A DNA stretch of 64,000 bases, taken from assembly GCF_003143855.1 (NCBI RefSeq), contig NZ_QFRK01000004.1:306504-370503 (forward strand). The letters run 5' to 3'. This document shows positions 7,222 through 16,185 of this stretch, piece by piece. The translations under genes and the position numbers were made by a program. This DNA is from Streptomyces sp. NWU339 (lineage in GTDB: Bacteria > Actinomycetota > Actinomycetes > Streptomycetales > Streptomycetaceae). Each line of letters begins with the position of its first letter. The stretch's first letter is position 1. The notes under the pieces are model-generated. The model saw only the letters and a list, made by a program, of their open reading frames with translations, made no database searches and had not been told where the DNA came from.

Positions 7222-8960
7222 GTGGGTGGTCTGCGGAAGGTCGCGGAGCCGTTCGTCGTGCCCGGCCCGTCCGGTGTGGCGGTCCGCACCCGCCTCAAAG
7301 ACCTCACGCCCGAGGACGAGCAGGTTCTGCGCCTGGTGGGTGCGCACCTGGGCTCGCTCGCCTCGAAGGACCTCAAAGCGCGGTGCCTGGACGGCCTGGA
7401 GCACTCCACCCGGTCCTGGGCGGCCCGTAAGCGGGACCTGACGGCCGAGTCGTCGTCCCGGTGGGCCGGGTCGATCACGAGGGCCACGCATGATCAGTGG
7501 GCGCTCGCCCGGCGTGGCCAGGCCACACACGTGCAGTCCCTCGAAGCCGGTATCACGACGCTCCGGCACCGGCTGTCGCTGCCGGTCGGCCAGCAGGGCA
7601 CCAAGCGGGCTCCGGGCGGCTACCGCTCCGCGCACGAGTGGTTCCACAAGACGCGGCGGCTGCATGTGCTGGAGGACCGGCTCGACCGGGTTCGGGCCGA
7701 CCGGGAAGCGGGCCGGGTGCATGTCGTGCGCGGCGGCAGAGGCCTGCTGGGCACCCGTCACCACCTCGATGCGGCGCAGCTCACCGAGGCCGAGTGGCGT
7801 GCGCGGTGGGAAGCCGGGCGCTGGTTCCTCCAGGCGGACGGCGAGTCGGGCAAGAGGTTCGGCAACGAGACGATCCGCATCACGTCCGAGGGAGAAGTGT
7901 CGATCAAGCTCCCGGCCCCGCTCGCCGGCCTGGCGAACGCCGGGCACGGCCGGTACGTACTGGCTGCGCGGGTGGGGTTTGCGCATCGGGGCAGGAGTGG
8001 GCCGACCGGGTGGAGGCCAACCGGGCGGTGGCCTACCGCATCCACTACGACACGGGGCGCGGACGCTGGTACACGGACGCCTCCTGGCAGATCCCACCCG
8101 CCAAGAGCATCGCCCTCAAAGCCGCCCTCGCCGGTGGCGTGATCGGCGTGGACACCAACGCCGACCACCTCGCCGCCTGGCGCCTGGACACCCACGGCAA
8201 CCCGACCGGCCGGCCACGCCGGTTCTTCTACGACCTGTCCGGCAACGCCCGGCACCGCGACGCCCGGCACCGCGACGCCCAGGTACGGCATGCCCTCACG
8301 CGGCTGCTGCACTGGGCCAAGAGCTGCGGCGTCCAGGCCGTCGCGGTCGAGGACCTCGACTTCCAGGCCGAGAAAACCAGAGAGAAGCACGGGCGCAGGC
8401 GCCGATTCCGGCAGCTGATCTCCGGCATGCCGACCGGCAGGCTCCGCGCCCGGCTGGCCTCCATGGCCGATGCCACAGGTATCGCGGTCATCGCCGTGGA
8501 CCCGGCCTACACCAGCAGGTGGGGCGCCCAGCACTGGCAGAAGCCGCCGGCCGGCCCCGCCCGTAAGACCACCCGGCACGATGCGGCGAGCATCGCGATC
8601 GGACGACGCGCCCAGGGGCACCCGATCCGGCTGGGGGCACCTCCCAGGCCCTCAAGGCACTGGGGGAGGACGACACCGCCCCGTGCACACCGGAGCGATG
8701 TGCACGGGCATCGGACCGTCCAGGCCGACCGGCGTGTCCCTGGGGGTGAGGGACCCCGCCCCCGCATTCCCGGACCACGGACCCGATCCGTGCCGCCGGA
8801 CGCGGCGAGTACGCGGGCGACCAGGACATCCACCACCGTTCGGGGTGTCCGCAGTGACCAGATATGGGTCCAAGACTCACTCCTGTTCACTGACCAGGAA
8901 CGGTACGGAAACTTCCCCGGCCCGGCACTCAGCACTGTCCCGGTGATTCACGTCACGTGA
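7222..8960 (+). pseudogene. tnpB: IS200/IS605-type TnpB (RNA-guided nuclease) gene, frameshifted
   Basis: The frame from GTG 7222 carries the N-terminal half and the next frame continues the same protein from about 7992. Restoring one G in the run at 7988-7991 joins them into a single TnpB-like protein of roughly 580 residues. RuvC-like catalytic positions are visible in the second half: GVDTNADHLAAW (Asp), VAVEDLDF (Glu) and HDAASIAIGRR (Asp). The CXXC zinc-finger pairs of classical TnpB are not evident. A 39-bp repeat is inserted in frame near the 3' end (8631-8669). No TnpA transposase is nearby. The break is one base in a homopolymer, so it may be a true inactivation, a sequencing error or, less likely, programmed slippage. 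Confidence 0.75.
8631..8669 (+). repeat. 39-bp palindromic mini-repeat inside tnpB
   Basis: Begins CTGGGGGCACCTCCCAG and ends CTGGGGGAGG. The CCTCCCAG/CTGGGGGAGG arms can fold over a 14-base loop. It resembles short GC-rich palindromic repeats scattered through Streptomyces genomes. Its length is a multiple of three and it interrupts the protein between GHPIR and the conserved Thr/Pro-rich tail, so it looks like an insertion that kept the frame. Confidence 0.5.
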
Positions 8961-8967
8961 CGCCACC

Positions 8968-10236
8968 TCACTTCGTGCCCACCGTGCGCAGCACCGTGAG
9001 GACCATGGTCCGGGCCACCGCCACCGTCTCCCGCAGGGAGACCTGTTCGCGGGGGCTGTGGGCCACCTCGATGTCTCCCGGTCCGAACTGCAGCGTCGGA
9101 ACGCCCGCGCCGGTGTAGTGGCGCAGGTCGCTGCCGTAGGTCGCGCCCCGCCGTCGGGGCGGCGGGGCGCCCGTCGCGTCGGTGTGGGCGGCGCCGACGA
9201 CGTCCGGCAGGGGGTGGCCCTCCGGCAGGCGGCCGCTCGCGAACCGGCCGCCCGGCCAGGTCACCGTCGCCGGGTGGTCGCGCAGCCACGGGTCGGCGGC
9301 GCAGGCCTCGGCCACGCACCGTTCCAGGTCGGCCCGCGCCTCGGCCGGGTCCTCGTCCAGGCGTACGCCGAGCCGGCCCTCGGCGACCAGCAGGTCCGGC
9401 ACGCTGCTCGCCCAGTCCCCGGCGCGCACGGTGCCCACCGACAGGGCGTACGGGATCGGGTACTCGGCGAGCAGCGGGGACGGGTTCCGGTTCCGCTCGG
9501 TCTCCAGGGCGGCCAGCGCCCGGTGCAGGGGCAGGTAGGCGTCGACGGCGCTGACTCCCTGCTCCCGCGCACTGCCGTGCGCCGCCCTGCCGGGCACGGC
9601 GAGACGGAACGTCAGCGCGCCCGCGTTCGCGGTGATCAGGGTGCCCCCGGTGGGCTCGGCGATGACGCAGGCGTCGCCCCGGTGTCCGCGCTCCAGGGTG
9701 CCGAACGCGCCGATGCCGCCGTCCTCCTCACCGACCACGAAGTGGGTCGCGACCCGGCCGCGCAGCCGTATCCCGGCCGTCCGTATCGCGGCGAGCGCGG
9801 CGAGGTGCGCGGCGAGCCCCGCCTTCATGTCGCAGGCGCCGCGCCCGTGCACCACGTCCCCGGTCACCCGCGGTACGAACGGGTCTCCGTCCCCCCACGC
9901 CTCGGGGTCGCCGGGCGGTACGACGTCGACGTGGCCCTGGAGGATCAGGGTGGGCCCGTCGCCGCCGTCCTGCGTGGTCCCGACCAGTCCCCACGCCTCC
10001 TCACGGGGCACCTCCATGCCCGGGAAACCGGGGTGGGCCCGCAGCGCGGGCAGGTCCATGGACCACAGGTCGACCTCCAGCCCCAGCCATTCCAGCCGGC
10101 CGGCCAGCTGGTGCTGGAGTTCGGACTCGGCGGCGCTCCCGGTCACGCTCGGCGCCGCGATCAGCTCCATCAGGGTCCGCCCCAGGGCCGCCTCGTCGAT
10201 CGCCGCCAGCGCGGCGGCCTCCTCGTCGGTCAGCAC
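8968..10236 (-). CDS. M20-family zinc metallopeptidase (ArgE/DapE type)
   Basis: 422 aa. The two-metal site signatures are clear: LQGHVDVVPPGDPEAW (first His and Asp) near residues 95-110, GRGACDMKAG (bridging Asp) near 130, VGEEDGGIG (catalytic and ligand Glu) near 165, and a late RHYTGAGVPTLQFGPG segment supplying the last His. The dimerisation domain sits between about 190 and 300. Members hydrolyse an amide bond of N-acyl amino acids or dipeptides (acetylornithine deacetylase, succinyl-diaminopimelate desuccinylase and relatives); the exact substrate is open. GTG at 10236 is preferred because GGAGGGGAGGAG lies just upstream; an ATG at 10287 would add an Arg-rich stretch. Transcribed alone. 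Confidence 0.85.
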   Translation of the reverse strand: MLTDEEAAALAAIDEAALGRTLMELIAAPSVTGSAAESELQHQLAGRLEWLGLEVDLWSMDLPALRAHPGFPGMEVPREEAWGLVGTTQDGGDGPTLILQGHVDVVPPGDPEAWGDGDPFVPRVTGDVVHGRGACDMKAGLAAHLAALAAIRTAGIRLRGRVATHFVVGEEDGGIGAFGTLERGHRGDACVIAEPTGGTLITANAGALTFRLAVPGRAAHGSAREQGVSAVDAYLPLHRALAALETERNRNPSPLLAEYPIPYALSVGTVRAGDWASSVPDLLVAEGRLGVRLDEDPAEARADLERCVAEACAADPWLRDHPATVTWPGGRFASGRLPEGHPLPDVVGAAHTDATGAPPPRRRGATYGSDLRHYTGAGVPTLQFGPGDIEVAHSPREQVSLRETVAVARTMVLTVLRTVGTK

Positions 10237-10378
10237 GTTGCCGCTCCTCCCCTCCCGGGAGCGCGTGCGGCGCACCCCCGACCGCATACATGCTCGTCCC
10301 CGGCCGTCGATACGCGGCGGCGAGGGGCGATCTCGATCACCCGTCGCCCGTCACACCTCACCCCTCACCCGTCGCCCG

Positions 10379-11920
10379 TCAGGGGCCCGGTTCCGTGTCG
10401 TGGCGCGTCAGGGGGACGCCGCCCACCGTGAAGCCGATCACCGTGCCGCCGCCGGCCCGGCGTACCGCGTACGGTGCGCCCCCGTGGGCCAGGGCCACCT
10501 CACGGACGATGGACAGGCCGAGGCCCGAACCGGGCAGGGAGCGGGCGTCGGCGGCGCGGTAGAAGCGGTCGAAGACGTGGATCAGGTCGGCGGCCGCGAT
10601 ACCGGGCCCCCGGTCGCGGACCTCCACCCGCACCGTGCCCGGTCGCGCAGGTCCCGCGACGGTGATGTCGATGGGCGCCGTGCCGTCCCGGTCGAACTTG
10701 ACCGCGTTCTCGACCAGGTTGGACACCGCCCGGGTGAGCATCCCGGGCCGTCCGTCGGTCGTGGTGTCGCCGCTCGCACGGACGACGATCTTCCGTCCGT
10801 TGCGGCGCCGGGCCAGTCCCGCCACGTCCTGGGCGATGTCGGCGAGGTCGACGCGCCGCGGCGGCTCGGTGTCGGACTGACCGGCCGCCAGCTCGACGAG
10901 CTCGTTGACCAGGTCGGTCAGCTCACGGGCCTCCTGGGAGAGGTCGGCGACGAGTTCCTCACGGGTGTCCGGCGGGAGTTCGTCGATACGGCGCAGCAGG
11001 GAGATGTTGGTCCGCAACGAGGTGAGCGGGGTGCGCAGTTCGTGCCCCGCGTCCTGGACGAGCCGGCGCTGGTCGTCCTCGGACTGGGCGAGCCGGCCCA
11101 GCATCCGGTCGAAGGCGCGGCCGAGCCGCCCCACCTCGTCCCGGCCGGTGACGGGCACCTGGATGCCGAGCCTGCGGGTGCGGGCGACGTCCTCGGCGGC
11201 GTCGGTGAGGACGACCAGGCGGCGGGTGATGCGCCGGGCCAGCCACCAGCCGAAAAGACCGGCCGCGACCACCACCGCCGTCATCAGGACGAGGGTGCGC
11301 TGCTGGAGGGCCCGCAGCAGGTCCTCGGTGTCGCTGAACTCCTGCGCGATCTGGACCGCGCCTCGGCCGTCGCCCAGCGCGACGGTCGCGACGCGGTAGA
11401 TGTCGTCGCCGACGTCGACGTCCGCGTGCTCGACCACCCGTCCGGCCGTGGCGGCCCCCGCGACCACGCGGTCGGCGTCGACCACCGGCAGCCCCGGGTC
11501 GCCCGGGTCGACGATCCGGCCGTCCGGCCCGAGCACCTGGACGTCCGTCCGGGCGGGCCGCACCAGATCGTGGCCGGGGGCGGCGGAGGAGAAGTCGAGC
11601 GGTGTCATCCGGTTCGACCTGACCTCGCCGCGCAGGTCCTCCACGACCTCGTCGAACACGCTCTGCTGGTCCACCCGTACGAGTCTCGCGGCGGCGCTGT
11701 ACGACAGGATGCCGACCAGGACGGTGATCGTGGCCGTCACGGCGGCGAACGCCACCGCGAACTTGGTGCCCAGCGACAGCAGCGGCAGCCGGCATCGCCG
11801 GGCCCGCGGTGAGGGCCGGTACGCACGGTCCGGGACGCGTGAGGCGTTCCGCAAGCCCGAAGTGCCGGAGGTGTCAGAGGTGTCAGAGGTGTTCGAGGTA
11901 TCCGAAGTGCCTGATACCAC
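10379..11920 (-). CDS. Two-component sensor histidine kinase (MprB-like)
   Basis: 513 aa. Order: a repetitive N-terminus (SDTSNTSDTSDTSGTSG, residues 3-22), a basic stretch, membrane helix 1 (about 52-75), an extracytoplasmic sensor region (about 76-228), membrane helix 2 (about 229-250), HAMP (250-303), HisKA with the phospho-acceptor His in DAGHELRTPL, and HATPase_c with NLVENAVKF (N box), DRGPGI (G1) and GSGLGLSIV (G2). It senses an unknown envelope signal and phosphorylates the regulator encoded immediately before it. GTG at 11920 abuts the regulator stop with no gap. The N-terminal repeat comes from a 9-bp DNA repeat (GAGGTGTCA) and is probably dispensable. Confidence 0.92.
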   Translation of the reverse strand: MVSGTSDTSNTSDTSDTSGTSGLRNASRVPDRAYRPSPRARRCRLPLLSLGTKFAVAFAAVTATITVLVGILSYSAAARLVRVDQQSVFDEVVEDLRGEVRSNRMTPLDFSSAAPGHDLVRPARTDVQVLGPDGRIVDPGDPGLPVVDADRVVAGAATAGRVVEHADVDVGDDIYRVATVALGDGRGAVQIAQEFSDTEDLLRALQQRTLVLMTAVVVAAGLFGWWLARRITRRLVVLTDAAEDVARTRRLGIQVPVTGRDEVGRLGRAFDRMLGRLAQSEDDQRRLVQDAGHELRTPLTSLRTNISLLRRIDELPPDTREELVADLSQEARELTDLVNELVELAAGQSDTEPPRRVDLADIAQDVAGLARRRNGRKIVVRASGDTTTDGRPGMLTRAVSNLVENAVKFDRDGTAPIDITVAGPARPGTVRVEVRDRGPGIAAADLIHVFDRFYRAADARSLPGSGLGLSIVREVALAHGGAPYAVRRAGGGTVIGFTVGGVPLTRHDTEPGP

Positions 11921-12757
11921 TCAGTCCTCCCGCAGCACGTAACCCACCCCGCGCACCGTGTGGATCAGCTGCGGCGCGCCGGGCCCGTCGAGTTTGCGGC
12001 GCAGGTAGCCGACGTAGACGGCGAGGTTCTTGGAGCCGGGGCCGAAGTCGTAGCCCCAGATACGGTCGTAGATGGTGGAGTGGTCGAGGACGATGCCCGC
12101 GTTGCGGATCAGCAGCTCCAGCAGTTCGAACTCGGTGCGGGTCAGCTCCAGCTCCCGCTGCCCACGCCAGGCCCGGCGCGCCTGCGGGTCCATGCGCACC
12201 CCGGCCGCGGCGATGTGCCGCCCCGGAGCGGCGGGCGGGGTCTCCCCCGGCTTCCCCGGCTCCCGCGACTCCTCCGAGCCCCCCGCCCCCCGCGTTTTCT
12301 GTGTTCTCCGCGTGTTCGGCTGCTCCTGCGACGTCGGCGTCCCATCGGGCGCGGAGGCCGGCGCGGGCACGGGTGCTGCCCGGCGGAGCAGGGCTCGCAG
12401 CCGGGCGAAGACCTCCTCGACGTCGAACGGCTTGACGACGTAGTCGTCGGCGCCCGCGTCCAGTCCGGCGATCCGGTCGGCGGTCTCCACCAGCGCCGTC
12501 AGCATCAGCACGGGGGTGCGGTCGCCCTCGGCGCGCAGTACCCGGCACACTTGGAGCCCGTCGATGCCGGGCATCATCACGTCCAGCAGGAGGACGTCGG
12601 GCCGGCTGCGGTGGGCCTGTGCCAGCGCCTCGACGCCGTCGGCGACCGCCGTGACCCGGTAGCCCTCCAGGGTCAGGGCGCGCTCCAGGGCGTTGCGGAT
12701 GGCGCGGTCGTCTTCGGCGAGCAGCACGGTGTGGGTGCGGGGCGCGGTAGGAGACAC
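11921..12757 (-). CDS. OmpR-family response regulator
   Basis: 278 aa. The receiver domain (residues 9-125) has the acidic pair EDD, phospho-acceptor Asp in LLLDVMMPG, Thr in MLTALVET and Lys in VVKPFDVEEV. The winged-helix DNA-binding domain (about 185-278) has LTRTEFELLELLIRNAG and GPGSKNLAVYVGYLRRKL, ending in HTVRGVGYVLRED. The linker of about 60 residues is unusually long and charged (QEQPNTRRTQKTRGAGGSEE). First gene of a two-gene operon with the sensor kinase; likely autoregulated, as is usual, but no site was identified. Start GTG at 12757. Confidence 0.93.
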   Translation of the reverse strand: MSPTAPRTHTVLLAEDDRAIRNALERALTLEGYRVTAVADGVEALAQAHRSRPDVLLLDVMMPGIDGLQVCRVLRAEGDRTPVLMLTALVETADRIAGLDAGADDYVVKPFDVEEVFARLRALLRRAAPVPAPASAPDGTPTSQEQPNTRRTQKTRGAGGSEESREPGKPGETPPAAPGRHIAAAGVRMDPQARRAWRGQRELELTRTEFELLELLIRNAGIVLDHSTIYDRIWGYDFGPGSKNLAVYVGYLRRKLDGPGAPQLIHTVRGVGYVLRED

Positions 12758-12970
12758 GGTGCCAGTGTGCCAAGCACCGCCATCCGGCGGACGGAGCAGT
12801 GACCGAAGAGGCTCCTTCTTACCTCGCTCTCATCCCGCCGCGGTCCGGTCGCGGGCGTCCCTTCCCGCGACCGGACCCTTGCGAACGACCGGCCGTCCTG
12901 GACAGTCGTCTCACCCGGCGGCCGCTGTCCCTGGAAGACCGCCGGGAGTCGTGGGGGCTGTGGGGCGCCC

Positions 12971-13738
12971 TCAGCCGGCCGACCGCAGGGCGGCCAGCTG
13001 CTCCTCGAACGGCACCACGTTGCGCGCGTCGAACTTGTCGTCGACGGCGCCCCCGCGTGTGACACGGATCGCGTCGCCGCCCGCCTCGCCGCCGTCGCCG
13101 TTGCCGTTGCTGTTGCTGTTGCTGTTGCCGTCGACCGTCCCGTTGCCGGCGGCCGGCAGGGCGCCCGCCAGGGCGGCCAGCTCGCCCGCCGCCCGGGCGA
13201 TCCGGGCGTCCAGGCCCTTGTCACCCCAGTCCTGGGACGCGGCGTAGACCCCCGTGGGGACGACGACCGCGCGCAGGTGGGCGAAGAGGGGCCGCAGGGA
13301 GTGCTCCAGCACCAGCGAGTGCCGGGGCGTGCCCCCGGTCGCGGCGATCAGCACCGGCTTGCCGGCCAGGGCCTCCCGGTCCCGGGCGCCGAGCACGTCG
13401 AAGAACGACTTGAACAGCCCGCTGTACGACGCCGAGAACACCGGCGTGACCACGATCACCCCGTCCGCCCCGGTCACCGCGTCCATCGCCTCGGCGAGCG
13501 CCGGGGCCGGGAAACCGCTGGTGAAGTTGTGCGCGATGTCCACCGCGAGGTCCCGCAGTTCGATCACCGGCACGTCGGACGGGGCCTGCCCGGTGGCCGC
13601 GGCGGCCAGCCGCTCCCCGAGCAGGCGAGTGGACGACGGCACGCTCAGCCCGGCCGACACGACGACGATGTTCATGGCGTTCATGCCATTCATACCTTTC
13701 ACGCCTTCCATGCCTTCCATGCCATTCAGGGCGTTCAC
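12971..13738 (-). CDS. NADPH-dependent FMN reductase, partner of the LLM flavoprotein
   Basis: 255 aa. The flavodoxin-like FMN reductase fold starts at NIVVVSAGLS, with the phosphate loop SVPSSTRLLGERLA; the segment VIVVTPVFSASYSGLFKSFFD is typical of the CE1759 type. It supplies reduced FMN to the monooxygenase-like protein encoded just upstream. GTG at 13738 overlaps the LLM stop (GTGA), implying coupling. The first 21 codons are a run of Met-Glu-Gly/Met-Asn-Gly units made by a tandem DNA repeat; the conserved fold begins at an ATG at 13675, which could be the true start. A second low-complexity stretch, GNSNSNSNGNGDGG, lies near residue 210. Confidence 0.87.
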   Translation of the reverse strand: MNALNGMEGMEGVKGMNGMNAMNIVVVSAGLSVPSSTRLLGERLAAAATGQAPSDVPVIELRDLAVDIAHNFTSGFPAPALAEAMDAVTGADGVIVVTPVFSASYSGLFKSFFDVLGARDREALAGKPVLIAATGGTPRHSLVLEHSLRPLFAHLRAVVVPTGVYAASQDWGDKGLDARIARAAGELAALAGALPAAGNGTVDGNSNSNSNGNGDGGEAGGDAIRVTRGGAVDDKFDARNVVPFEEQLAALRSAG

Positions 13739-14820
13739 GCCTTGCTCACTTCCCGGCCGGCCAGCCGCGAGGAGTGCGTCGGCGCGGCCGGCACGTCGGC
13801 CGGGCGGTCCTTGGCGAACTCCTTGCGCAGCACCGGCACCACTTCCTCGCCGAGCAGGTCGAGCTGCTCGAGCACCGTCTTCAGCGGCAGTCCCGCGTGG
13901 TCCATGAGGAACAGCTGGCGCTGGTAGTCGCCCGCGTAGTCGCGGAAGGACAGCGTCTTCTCGATGACCTGCTGCGGGGAGCCCACGGTCAGCGGGGTCT
14001 GCCGGGTGAACTCCTCCAGCGAGGGCCCGTGCCCGTAGACGGGGGCGACGTCGAAGTACGGACGGAACTCGCGCACGGCGTCCTGCGAGTTCTTCCGCAT
14101 GAACACCTGCCCGCCGAGGCCGACGATCGCCTGCTCGGCCGTGCCGTGCCCGTAGTGCGCGTACCGGGTGCGGTAGAGCTCGATCATCCGCTTGGTGTGG
14201 TCGGCCGGCCAGAAGATGTTGTTGTGGAAGAAACCGTCACCGTAGTAGGCGGCCTGCTCGGCGATCTCGGGCGAGCGGATCGACCCGTGCCAGACGAACG
14301 GCGGTACGTCGTCCAGCGGACGGGGCGTGGAGGTGAAGCCCTGCAGCGGGGTGCGGAACTTGCCCTCCCAGTTGACGACGTCCTCGCGCCACAGCCGGTG
14401 CAGCAGGGCGTAGTTCTCGATGGCGAGGTTGATGCCCTGGCGGATGTCCTGGCCGAACCAGGGGTAGACCGGTCCGGTGTTGCCGCGCCCCATCATCACG
14501 TCCATCCGGCCGTCGGCCAGGTGCTGGAGCATGGCGAAGTCCTCGGCGATCTTCACCGGGTCGTTGGTGGTGATGAGGGTGGTGGAGGTGGAGAGGACCA
14601 GCCGCTCCGTGCGCGCCGCGATGTAGCCGAGCATGGTCGTGGGCGAGGACGGCACGAACGGCGGGTTGTGGTGCTCGCCGGTGGCGAACACGTCCAGGCC
14701 GACTTCCTCGGCCTTCAGCGCGATGGCGACCATGGCCTTGATCCGCTCGCGCTCGGTGGGGGTACGCCCCGTCGTGGGGTCGGGCGTGACATCGCCGACG
14801 CTGAAGATCCCGAACTGCAT
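13735..14820 (-). CDS. LLM-class flavin-dependent oxidoreductase
   Basis: 361 aa, full-length luciferase-like (TIM-barrel) flavoprotein, closest in type to the CE1758 family found paired with a CE1759 FMN reductase, exactly as here. Conserved features: MQFGIFSVGDVTPD start, FATGEHHNPPF, RTERLVLSTSTTLITTNDPV, GRMDVMMGRGNTGPVYPWFG. It likely oxidises a small substrate with reduced FMN and O2; the substrate is unknown. Start ATG at 14820. An inverted repeat (GTTGA-N4-TCAAC) just upstream overlaps a TATAGT -10-like hexamer on the minus strand, suggesting repressor control. Confidence 0.9.
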   Translation of the reverse strand: MQFGIFSVGDVTPDPTTGRTPTERERIKAMVAIALKAEEVGLDVFATGEHHNPPFVPSSPTTMLGYIAARTERLVLSTSTTLITTNDPVKIAEDFAMLQHLADGRMDVMMGRGNTGPVYPWFGQDIRQGINLAIENYALLHRLWREDVVNWEGKFRTPLQGFTSTPRPLDDVPPFVWHGSIRSPEIAEQAAYYGDGFFHNNIFWPADHTKRMIELYRTRYAHYGHGTAEQAIVGLGGQVFMRKNSQDAVREFRPYFDVAPVYGHGPSLEEFTRQTPLTVGSPQQVIEKTLSFRDYAGDYQRQLFLMDHAGLPLKTVLEQLDLLGEEVVPVLRKEFAKDRPADVPAAPTHSSRLAGREVSKA

Positions 14821-14841
14821 GGCCGTTCACCTTCCGGATTG

Positions 14842-14870
14842 GTTGACGGTTCAACTATAACCGGCTCAAC
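14842..14870 (-). promoter_or_regulatory. Probable operator/promoter of the LLM-FMN reductase operon
   Basis: GTTGACGGTTCAAC at 14842-14855 is an inverted repeat (GTTGA/TCAAC). A further CTCAAC follows at 14865-14870, and TATAGT on the minus strand lies between. The short spacing to the LLM start (22 bases) fits repressor occlusion. No regulator gene is adjacent, so the binding protein is unknown. Confidence 0.45.
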
Positions 14871-14926
14871 CGCTCCCCCTCCCCCCTTATTCCGGTATCC
14901 CGCATCCGGTCTGCGAAGCTGCCCGC

Positions 14927-15262
14927 ATGCTGATCGCCCGTTCCGCCGCCCTGTTCGTCCTCGCCGCGATCCTGGAGATCGGGGGCGCCTGGCTGGTCTG
15001 GCAGGGCGTGCGGGAACAACGCGGCTGGATGTGGGCGACCGGCGGCGTCCTCGCCCTCGGCGCGTACGGGTTCGTCGCCACCTTCCAGCCCGACGCGCAC
15101 TTCGGCCGCGTGCTCGCCGCGTACGGGGGCATCTTCGTCGCCGGGTCGATCCTGTGGGGCGCGCTCGCGGACGGCTACCGCCCGGACCGCTGGGACATCA
15201 CCGGCGCCCTGATCTGCCTGGCCGGAATGGCCGTGATCATGTGGGCGCCGCGCAACGGCTGA
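14927..15262 (+). CDS. YnfA/UPF0060 family small membrane protein
   Basis: 111 aa with four hydrophobic helices (about residues 4-22, 32-50, 58-78, 88-107). Family markers: [11 protein letters not shown] in helix 1, [25 protein letters not shown], and the closing [19 protein letters not shown]. Related in fold to small multidrug-resistance proteins; YnfA members are linked to efflux of cationic compounds, but activity cannot be inferred here. Transcribed divergently from the LLM gene, with about 100 bases between starts. Confidence 0.87.
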   Translation: MLIARSAALFVLAAILEIGGAWLVWQGVREQRGWMWATGGVLALGAYGFVATFQPDAHFGRVLAAYGGIFVAGSILWGALADGYRPDRWDITGALICLAGMAVIMWAPRNG

Positions 15263-15360
15263 CCACGCTCCCGCGCGCCCGGACGGGCCCGGGCATGCCC
15301 GGGTGGCCCGCATATGCTGGCACGGCACCGCCCACATGGATCCACCCGGAGGAGCAGCCC

Positions 15361-16137
15361 ATGGCCACCGCCGCACCGTCCGCAGCGTCTCGTATCGCCG
15401 TCGTCACCGGCGCGAGCAGCGGCATCGGCGCCGCCACGGCCCGCGGGCTCGCCGAGGCCGGTTACCGCGTCGTCCTCACCGCCCGCCGCAAGGACCGTAT
15501 CGAGGCGCTCGCCGAGGAGATCAACGCGGCCGGCCACGCGGCGACCGCGTACCCGCTCGACGTCACCGACCGCGCGGCCGTCGACGAGTTCGCCACCGCG
15601 TTCAGGACCATCGGCGTCCTGGTCAACAACGCGGGCGGCGCGCTGGGCGCCGACCCGGTCGCGACCGGCGACCCGGACGACTGGCGCCGGATGTACGAGA
15701 CGAACGTCATCGGCACCCTCCACCTCACCCAGGCCCTGCTGCCCCGGCTGGAGGCGAGCGGCGACGGCACGGTCGTCATCGTCTCCTCGACGGCCGGCCA
15801 CGCCACCTACGAGGGCGGCGCGGGCTACGTCGCCGCCAAGCACGCCGAGCACGTCCTGGCCGAGACCCTCCGCCTGGAGATCGTCGGCCGGCCCGTGCGC
15901 GTCATCGAGATCGCGCCGGGCATGGTGAAGACCGAGGAGTTCGCCCTCACCCGCTTCGACGGCGACGCGGCGAAGGCCGCCAAGGTGTACGAGGGCGTCG
16001 CCGAGCCGCTCACCGCGGACGACGTCGCCGACACCATCACCTGGGCGGTGACCCGCCCGAGCCATGTCAACATCGACCTGCTGGTCGTACGCCCCCGGGC
16101 CCAGGCGTCGAACACGAAGGTCCACCGGGAACCGTGA
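15361..16137 (+). CDS. SDR-family NAD(P)-dependent oxidoreductase
   Basis: 258 aa classical short-chain dehydrogenase. The cofactor loop TGASSGIGAATARGLAEAG is at about residues 17-35, NNAGGALG marks the central strand, and the catalytic Ser (VIVSSTAGH), Tyr and Lys (YVAAKHAEH) are in place near residues 140 and 157. The RRKDR after the second strand suggests NADP(H). It is closest in layout to the YdfG-like 3-hydroxy acid/serine dehydrogenases, though the substrate is unproven. ATG at 15361 is preceded by GGAGGAG. Single-gene unit ended by a short GC hairpin. Confidence 0.9.
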   Translation: MATAAPSAASRIAVVTGASSGIGAATARGLAEAGYRVVLTARRKDRIEALAEEINAAGHAATAYPLDVTDRAAVDEFATAFRTIGVLVNNAGGALGADPVATGDPDDWRRMYETNVIGTLHLTQALLPRLEASGDGTVVIVSSTAGHATYEGGAGYVAAKHAEHVLAETLRLEIVGRPVRVIEIAPGMVKTEEFALTRFDGDAAKAAKVYEGVAEPLTADDVADTITWAVTRPSHVNIDLLVVRPRAQASNTKVHREP

Positions 16138-16140
16138 CGG

Positions 16141-16160
16141 CCGCGCCGCACGCGGCGCGG
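16141..16160. terminator. GC hairpin after the SDR gene
   Basis: CCGCGCCGC-AC-GCGGCGCGG, a 9-bp perfect stem three bases after the SDR stop and facing the convergent rtcB gene. Confidence 0.55.
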
Positions 16161-16185
16161 CGGCCCTTCCGGCCGGCCTTTCCGG

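Noticed and set aside
8947..8960. GTCACGTGAC palindrome at the end of the tnpB-like element
   Set aside because: Only 10 bases, common by chance in GC-rich DNA, and not placed like a terminal repeat.
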